Assembly: GCA_022703505.1 (NCBI GenBank)
Contig: JAKLDN010000006.1
Coordinates: 1 to 64,000 of the forward strand
Length of the DNA: 64,000 nucleotides
Direction: 5' to 3'
From: Spirochaetota bacterium
GTDB taxonomy: Bacteria; Spirochaetota; Spirochaetia; Treponematales; UBA12059
Shown: piece after piece, positions 59,112-64,000 of the stretch
Layout of the letters: every line of letters starts with the position of its first letter
Numbering within the stretch: the first letter of the stretch is position 1
Program-made: the position numbers and the translations under genes
The notes under the pieces: generated by a model
Seen by the model: the letters and a program-made list of their open reading frames with translations, nothing else
Databases searched by the model: none
Told to the model about the DNA's origin: nothing

Positions 59112-60530
59112 ATGGAATCCAAGAGCCCAGAGAAGAAAGCCGCCAAACCCCGGGAGATGAAACTCTCCTTCAGTCCCGGAGGGCGCAAGAACGACGGATT
59201 CGTGGAGATCTCCGTGCCCGAGGACGCCATGGAGGTCCAGGCTTCCTTCCACCCCGCCGTCGGAGGCGGCGCCCCCCTCTCCCAGGAGTACGTCCGGGAA
59301 CTCCTTTCCCGGGCGGGGGTGACGGAGGGGATCCTGGAGGACGTCATCGGGGACTCGGTCCTGTCCTGCAACCTGGACCAGCATCCCCTGCGGGAGGTCG
59401 TGATCGCCCGGGGCGTTCCCGCGGAGGAGGAGATCCCGGGGCACCTCAAGCTCCTGAAGCGGTTCGAGGAGACGCCCCTGGATGCGGCCGTACCCGACGG
59501 GTCCCTGGACTGGAAGGACCTGTCCCCCGTCATCGTGGTCACCCGGGGCGAGAGGATCGCGGACAAGATATCGGCCCGCGCGGGCACCCCCGGAAAGACC
59601 GTCCGCGGCGAGGCGATCCCCGCGAAAAAGAGGTCCGTGACCCAGTATCTCCCGGGCCGGAACGTGCGCATGGACGGCGAGGCCCTGGTGGCCGACGTGG
59701 ACGGCCGATTCTCCCTCTCGGGCAACCGGATCGACGTGGAGGAAGTCCTGGTGGCCAAGGGCGGAGTGGGCTACCACACGGGCCACATCGTCTTCCCCGG
59801 GGACGTCACCATCGAGGGGCCCGTCCGGGACGGATTCAAGGTCCACTCCGGGGGCTCCATCCTGGCCAAGGACACGATGGACGTCTTCGACGTGAACGCC
59901 AAGAAGGACATCACCTGCGCCGGCGGTCTCATCGGGCACCAGAAGGGTTTCCTGAAGGCGGGCGGCGTGCTCCGGGCCAAGTTCGCCCAGAACTGCCGCG
60001 TAGCCGTGCGGGGGGACGTCTTCATTCCCGGCTCCCTGGTCTCCTGCCGCCTTTTCACCCTGGGCATGCTGGAGATGGGGGACAAGGGCAGGATCCTGGC
60101 GGGGGAGACCTTCGCGGTCCACGGGGTGCGCTGCGGATGGATCGGCTCGGACACCGGACAGACCACGTACGTGCACGTCGGCATCGATTTCACGGTCCAG
60201 CAGAGGCTGGACCTTGCCAACGAGCGGTTACGCTTGATCCAGATGAAGAGGGACAAGCTCGAAGAGCTGGGCAAAACCCGGCCCAGCGCCAAGCTGGAGG
60301 CCCTCAAGCAGGAGCTGGACAAGGCGGCCTCGGAGCTCTCCGCATTGATCTCCGACCTCCTGCCCAAGCTGGACGCGGACGAGCGCGCCTTCGTGGAGAT
60401 CCGCGGCGGGGCGTTCCCGGGAGCGGTGATCGAGATCTGCCGGGTCCGGTTCCAGATCCAGGAGGAGATCAAGAAGACGGTCTTCCGGCTGGACAAGGCC
60501 TCGGGGCGGATCATCCAGGACCATACCTGA
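59112..60530 (+). CDS. fapA: Flagellar assembly protein A-like (DUF342, FapA)
   Basis: 472 aa. A DUF342 N-terminal region (AVGGGAPLSQEYVRELLSRAGVTEGILEDV; IARGVPAEEE) leads to the characteristic right-handed beta-helix with repeated Gly/Val steps (ILAKDTMDVFDVNAKKDITCAGGLIGHQKGFLKAGGVLRAKFAQNCRVAVRGDVFIP), then a coiled coil (LDLANERLRLIQMKRDKLEEL, about 372-430) and a basic C-terminus. In other bacteria FapA influences flagellar number and placement at the pole. ATG 59112 is chosen for the family start, although a ribosome site is weak; TACAAT at 59085-59090 may be its -10. Confidence 0.9.
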   Translation: MESKSPEKKAAKPREMKLSFSPGGRKNDGFVEISVPEDAMEVQASFHPAVGGGAPLSQEYVRELLSRAGVTEGILEDVIGDSVLSCNLDQHPLREVVIARGVPAEEEIPGHLKLLKRFEETPLDAAVPDGSLDWKDLSPVIVVTRGERIADKISARAGTPGKTVRGEAIPAKKRSVTQYLPGRNVRMDGEALVADVDGRFSLSGNRIDVEEVLVAKGGVGYHTGHIVFPGDVTIEGPVRDGFKVHSGGSILAKDTMDVFDVNAKKDITCAGGLIGHQKGFLKAGGVLRAKFAQNCRVAVRGDVFIPGSLVSCRLFTLGMLEMGDKGRILAGETFAVHGVRCGWIGSDTGQTTYVHVGIDFTVQQRLDLANERLRLIQMKRDKLEELGKTRPSAKLEALKQELDKAASELSALISDLLPKLDADERAFVEIRGGAFPGAVIEICRVRFQIQEEIKKTVFRLDKASGRIIQDHT

Positions 60531-60535
60531 ATCGC

Positions 60536-60559
60536 GGGGCCGGCAGGATGCCCGGCCCC
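60536..60559 (+). terminator. Hairpin after fapA
   Basis: GGGGCCGG (60536-60543) with CCGGCCCC (60552-60559) over an 8-nt loop, followed by TTGTT. A plausible, weak intrinsic terminator 6 nt after the fapA stop. Confidence 0.65.
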
Positions 60560-60618
60560 TTGTTCGACGAACGTCCCGCCGCCTCCCGTATTGCCGCGAT
60601 CTCGAGCTTTCGGTACTC

Positions 60619-61695
60619 TTGGACATCTTGTTCACCGACCATGACTGGATGACCCAGCTGGGCTCCTCCGTCCGGGACGCGGGGGGTCTGGCCCTCCGCG
60701 TTTCCTTGGATCCGGAAACGATCACCGCCATCGACTGTCTCTCGGAAGGCGGCGGCCTCCCCCTCCGCGTAACCCCCTACTGGCTTTCCCTGGCGGGCCC
60801 AGGACCGGACGACCCCATCCTGGCCCAGTGCCTGCCCTCGCCCCGGGAATCGGAACCCGATCCCGATGCCGTCCCGGATCCCCTGGGGGAGTCCCTGCAC
60901 CGCGCCTCGCCCTCCCTGGTCCGGCAGTACCGATCCCGGGCCCTGCTGCGTGCGTCCGGGGAGTGCGCGGTCCACTGCCGCCACTGCTTCCGCAGGAACC
61001 TCCTGCCCTCGGAACGTGGCTACATCTCCCCGGAGGACCAGGCCGCGGCCGCCGCCTGGCTGGCCGGGCACCCCGAGATCCGGGAGATCCTGGTCTCCGG
61101 GGGGGATCCTCTGGTCGCCTCGGACGCCCGGATCGAAGGCCTTTTATCCGCCCTGCGCGCCGCCCGGCCGGAGGCGGTCCTTCGGATCTGCACGCGTTGT
61201 CCTTCCACACTCCCCATGCGATTCACCCCCGCCCTGACCGCCCTTCTGCGTTCTTTCCGGCCCCTGCGCGTGGTCACCCACTTTAACCACCCCCGGGAGC
61301 TTTCCCCCCAGGCGGACGAAGCCCTGGAGCTCCTGATCGACGCGGGCATCCCCGTCTCGGTGCAGACGGTCCTCCTCGCCGGGATCAACGACGACCCGGA
61401 GGTCCTGGAAACCCTCTTTGCGGGGCTGGCTCGGAGGGGGGCCCAGCCCTACTACCTCTTCCAGGCGGATCTCGCTCCCGGCACGGCCCACCTCCGTTGT
61501 CCCCTCTCCCGGGGGCTCGACATCTACGCGGAGCTCCGGCGACGGCTTTCGGGGCTGGAGCTTCCCCGGTATGCCGTGGACGCACCCGGGGGCGGCGGCA
61601 AGGTCTACCTGCCCGAGGGAATCATCGGCCGGGAGGGAGACCGGTACATCCTGGAGACGCCTTTCGGCGGCCGCGCCGCCTATCCCGCGGATTGA
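60619..61695 (+). CDS. KamA/EpmB-type radical SAM aminomutase-like protein
   Basis: 358 aa. Radical SAM Cys C116, C120 and C123 in ECAVHCRHCFRRN, then ILVSGGDPLVASDARIEGLL (SAM/PLP-handling region) and FLAGLARRGAQPYYLFQADLAPGTAHLR-type C-terminus, as in EpmB, which converts lysine to beta-lysine for elongation factor P. The N-terminal DWMTQLGSSVRDAG aligns with the EpmB start DWLTQL, supporting the TTG start at 60619 over ATG 60649. The PLP lysine is probable in the GGGGKVYLPEG segment. EF-P and EpmA genes are not in the window, so the substrate is an inference. Confidence 0.85.
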   Translation: MDILFTDHDWMTQLGSSVRDAGGLALRVSLDPETITAIDCLSEGGGLPLRVTPYWLSLAGPGPDDPILAQCLPSPRESEPDPDAVPDPLGESLHRASPSLVRQYRSRALLRASGECAVHCRHCFRRNLLPSERGYISPEDQAAAAAWLAGHPEIREILVSGGDPLVASDARIEGLLSALRAARPEAVLRICTRCPSTLPMRFTPALTALLRSFRPLRVVTHFNHPRELSPQADEALELLIDAGIPVSVQTVLLAGINDDPEVLETLFAGLARRGAQPYYLFQADLAPGTAHLRCPLSRGLDIYAELRRRLSGLELPRYAVDAPGGGGKVYLPEGIIGREGDRYILETPFGGRAAYPAD

Positions 61696-61751
61696 AACCG
61701 GCCGCCGCCCCGGACCGCGGACGCGAGGGATCCCGGCTCGATGTCCGGGCG

Positions 61752-61779
61752 TTGCTTTCCCCCGGGGGATGGCTAGAAT
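61752..61779 (+). promoter_or_regulatory. Possible promoter of the lipoprotein gene at 61817
   Basis: -35 TTGCTT (61752-61757), 16 bp, -10 TAGAAT (61774-61779), upstream of a gene with a good GGAGG ribosome site. Moderate match. Confidence 0.45.
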
Positions 61780-61816
61780 GAAGGCTTGCGGATGTTCCTG
61801 TAGGGAGGAGCACGTG

Positions 61817-62347
61817 ATGAAACCCGTTCCGGCCGCCGTCGCGGCCGTCCTGGTCCTGGCCCTGATGTCCGCCTGCGTCCACCCCGGGACCAAGGCCCCT
61901 CCCTCCGGGGATCCCGTTTCGGGACAGCGGAATCCACCGCCCGCCGCCCCCGCAAAGCCGGAAAGCCCCTTGTCGGCCCTGCCTCCGGAAACCCGGGTGT
62001 TCCTTGTCGAACTCCGGGACCGTGTCCGGCGCGGGGACTGGGCCTGGGCCGCGGACCGGGCGGACCCGTCCTTCCTGCGGGCCATGGAAGGCCGGGGCAG
62101 GGATCCCTACTTCTACACCTACCTCTTCGCCGCAGGCTCCCTGGCGGGGGACGCACCGGAGTACGCCCGCTTCGAACTGCTTCCCGTCTCCCGGGTCCGG
62201 GACATGGCCTGGGAAGAGGCTCGGATCGAGGGACCCGCGGCGGTGGTCCGGGGCCGGTTCATCCTGTCGACGGGAGCACTCGTGCCCTTCGCCTTGCGGG
62301 TGCTCTGGCGTCTGGACCCGCCCCGCATCCTGGGCGTGCAACCGTGA
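61817..62347 (+). CDS. Putative lipoprotein
   Basis: 176 aa. Lipobox MSAC after VAAVLVLALMSAC; then a Pro-rich linker and a globular domain (FLVELRDRVRRGDWAWAADRADPSFLRAMEGRGRDPYFYTYLFAAGSLAGDAPEYARFELLPVSRVRDM...RGRFILSTGALVPFALRVLWRLDPPRILGV). It resembles small periplasmic domains seen as sequence-only families; function unknown. ATG 61817 has AGGGAGGAG upstream. Confidence 0.75.
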   Translation: MKPVPAAVAAVLVLALMSACVHPGTKAPPSGDPVSGQRNPPPAAPAKPESPLSALPPETRVFLVELRDRVRRGDWAWAADRADPSFLRAMEGRGRDPYFYTYLFAAGSLAGDAPEYARFELLPVSRVRDMAWEEARIEGPAAVVRGRFILSTGALVPFALRVLWRLDPPRILGVQP

Positions 62348-62364
62348 AAGCGACTACTTAAACA

Positions 62365-62400
62365 AACCAACCACAGAGGCACAGAGGCACTGAGAAAAGA
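62365..62400. repeat. CACAGAGG-type repeat arm
   Basis: ACCACAGAGGCACAGAGG followed by CACTGAG, related to arms at 24434-24650 and 49582-49615. The remaining gene-free DNA of 62348-62470 is repeat copy 7. Confidence 0.6.
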
Positions 62401-62415
62401 GAAGTGCGGATGACT

Positions 62416-62470
62416 CGACGAAGCCCGCAGGGCTTCATTGCCGCGAGGCGGGCCTTAGGCCCGCCTCGCG
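62416..62470 (-). repeat. Two-hairpin repeat copy 7, abutting the guaA stop
   Basis: Stem B CGACGAAGCCC (62416-62426) with GGGCTTC at 62430-62436 (distal pairs lost), and stem A CGCGAGGCGGGCC (62442-62454) with GGCCCGCCTCGCG (62458-62470), 13 bp perfect. guaA's TAG stop (62471-62473) follows directly. Confidence 0.85.
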
Positions 62471-64000
62471 CTACTCCCATTCTATCGTGGCCGGGGGCTT
62501 GGAGGAGACGTCGTAGGTGACACGGCCGATCTGGGGCACCCGGTTCGTGATCAGGCTGGAGATCTCCAGGAGGTCCTTCATGGGGAAGGGATACACGTCC
62601 GCGGTCATGCCGTCCGAAGAGACGATGGCCCGCAGAGCCAGGACCCAGCCGTAGCGGCGGACGTCCCCGGCAACGCCCACGGAGCGGACGGGCAGCAGGA
62701 CCGCGAAGGCCTGCCAGATCTCGTCGTACAGTCCCCGGCGTTTCAGTTCGGAGACGTAGATGTCATCGGCTTCCCGCAGGACGTCGCACTTCTCCTTCGT
62801 CACCTCCCCCAGGACACGGACGCCCAGGCCGGGGCCCGGGAAGGGATGCCGGCCCACGACCTCCTCCGGGACACCCAGCAGGCGGCCCAGGGCGCGGACC
62901 TCGTCCTTGTAGAGCCTGTCCAAAGGTTCGATCACCTTTCCCGCCTGACGCTTTTTCTCCACCAGGGGGGAGCGTACGTTGTGGTGGCTCTTGATGACGT
63001 GGGCCTTCTTGCCCACCCCCTTGCCGGACTCGATGAGGTCCGTGTACAGGGTTCCCTGGACCAGGAAGGCCTCGGGGATGCCCAGGCGCGCGACCTCCCG
63101 CTCCTGGACGGTGATGAACATGTCCCCGATCCGCTTGCGCTTCTCCTCGGGCTCGTCGATTCCCGACAGGACGGTGAGGAAGTCCCCTTCCGCGTCGATC
63201 CTGTGGACATGGGTCGCCCCGAGGCTCCGGAGAGTCCGCATGACCTGTTCGCTCTCTCCCTTTCGCATGAGCCCCGTGTCGATGTACATGAGATGGACCC
63301 GTCCCGGGTCGAGGGACTTGAGCACCAGGGCCGCTGCGACCGTGGAATCCACGCCGCCGGAGATGAGGAGCAGTACATCCCCGGAGCCCACGGCGTCCCG
63401 TATCCGCCCGCCCGCCTCCTCCACGTAACGCTCCATGCTCCATTCCCGGGCGGCTCCGCAGATCCCGGCGGCGAAATTGCCGAGGATCTCGAGGCCGTGC
63501 TCACAGTGGGTGACCTCGGGATGGAACTGCACGCCCCAGAGGGGCCGGGACTCGTGGGCCAGGAGGGCCGGAATGCCCGTCTCCGAGCGGGCCAGGACCC
63601 GGAAACCCGGGGCCGGGATCTCCACGGAGTCGCCGTGGCTCATCCAGGACAGGAAGCTCCGGGGAAGCCCCCGGGTCAGGGCGTTGTCCTCCTCGACCCG
63701 GACCGCCTGGCGGCCGTACTCCCGGTCCGGCAGGGTCCGCACGGAGCCGCCGAAGTCCGCGGTCATCCGCTGGATGCCGTAGCAGACTCCCAGGACGGGA
63801 AGGCCGGACTCGTACACGACCAGATCCGGGGCCGGGGCGCCCGGCTCGTACACGCTCCAGGGGGATCCGGAAAGGATGATTCCCTTCACGCCCTCCAGGT
63901 CCGGTGCGCCGATCCTAGCGTCCCCGGGAAGGATGGAAGCGTAGATCCCGATCTCCCGGATCCGTCGGGCGATCAACTGGGTGTACTGGCTCCCGTAGTC
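62471..64000 (-). CDS. guaA: GMP synthase (glutamine-hydrolysing), N-terminus cut by right edge
   Basis: At least 510 codons; the frame is open to the window edge, beginning in DYGSQYTQLIARRIRE, so only a few N-terminal residues are missing. Class I glutaminase: catalytic Cys in LGVCYGIQRM and His/Glu in WGVQFHPEVTHCEHG. ATP pyrophosphatase: LLLISGGVDSTVAAAL P-loop; C-terminal dimer domain: HPFPGPGLGVRVLGEVT and terminal VTYDVSSKPPATIEWE. It converts XMP to GMP in purine synthesis. Its stop codon is fused to repeat copy 7. Confidence 0.97.
   Translation of the reverse strand, partial: DYGSQYTQLIARRIREIGIYASILPGDARIGAPDLEGVKGIILSGSPWSVYEPGAPAPDLVVYESGLPVLGVCYGIQRMTADFGGSVRTLPDREYGRQAVRVEEDNALTRGLPRSFLSWMSHGDSVEIPAPGFRVLARSETGIPALLAHESRPLWGVQFHPEVTHCEHGLEILGNFAAGICGAAREWSMERYVEEAGGRIRDAVGSGDVLLLISGGVDSTVAAALVLKSLDPGRVHLMYIDTGLMRKGESEQVMRTLRSLGATHVHRIDAEGDFLTVLSGIDEPEEKRKRIGDMFITVQEREVARLGIPEAFLVQGTLYTDLIESGKGVGKKAHVIKSHHNVRSPLVEKKRQAGKVIEPLDRLYKDEVRALGRLLGVPEEVVGRHPFPGPGLGVRVLGEVTKEKCDVLREADDIYVSELKRRGLYDEIWQAFAVLLPVRSVGVAGDVRRYGWVLALRAIVSSDGMTADVYPFPMKDLLEISSLITNRVPQIGRVTYDVSSKPPATIEWE

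Noticed and set aside
1-64000. tRNA, rRNA, phage or transposase genes
   Set aside because: None was recognised by eye; a covariance or profile search could still reveal small RNAs.

Overview
The window is a very GC-rich chromosomal segment from a spirochaete. Three things point there: two adjacent FlaA-type flagellar sheath genes, a TatT-TatP-TRAP permease cluster of the kind known from Treponema, and FapA (DUF342), DUF5312-like and small exported proteins typical of the phylum. A glycyl-radical enzyme with its radical-SAM activase suggests an anaerobic, sugar-fermenting life. Genes are tightly packed, mostly in minus-strand runs with 4-nt (ATGA/GTGA) overlaps. No tRNA, rRNA, CRISPR array, transposase or phage gene was recognised.

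Layout. 1-1240: end of a chemoreceptor gene plus cheW. 1236-3826: two GT-B-like glycosyltransferase genes. 4039-5790: an AAA+ ATPase. 5791-6367: a gene-free stretch packed with hairpins. 6368-7772: XRE regulator with two small membrane proteins. 8064-12886: orphan PTS IIC permease, sulfatase-modifying-like protein, VOC protein, phosphatase, ankyrin protein, membrane protein. 13079-24399: a carbohydrate cluster (divergent AraC regulator; glycyl-radical enzyme, activase, sugar-binding protein, two ABC permeases, GH42 glycosidase, M3 peptidase). 24668-30429: DUF6326 protein, Crp/Fnr regulator and a four-gene radical-SAM cluster. 30510-34440: overlapping OmpA-like, pgeF and DUF5312-like genes. 34508-45192: pseudouridine synthase, K+ channel with cNMP-binding partner, PhzF, flavoprotein, lipoprotein and a heterodimeric ABC exporter. 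45266-49567: tatT-tatP-TRAP permease-rnhA. 49775-53451: fructose-bisphosphate aldolase, lipoprotein, flaA pair. 53511-64000: cNMP-histidine kinase, tatD, clpB, DUF3783, argR, fapA, EpmB-like radical SAM, lipoprotein and guaA, which runs off the right edge.

Most notable system: at 25826-30429 a membrane protein ends in nine Cys at 4-residue spacing (ACHS-type repeats) and overlaps by 4 nt a radical-SAM/SPASM gene with a PqqD-like N-terminus. This looks like a peptide-modification system in which the substrate is the cytoplasmic tail of a large membrane protein.

Second notable feature: seven copies of a dispersed two-hairpin repeat whose stems vary but stay paired. Two copies are translated in frame inside the chemoreceptor tail. 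Most of the others sit directly at gene 3' ends, where they supply or abut the stop codon.
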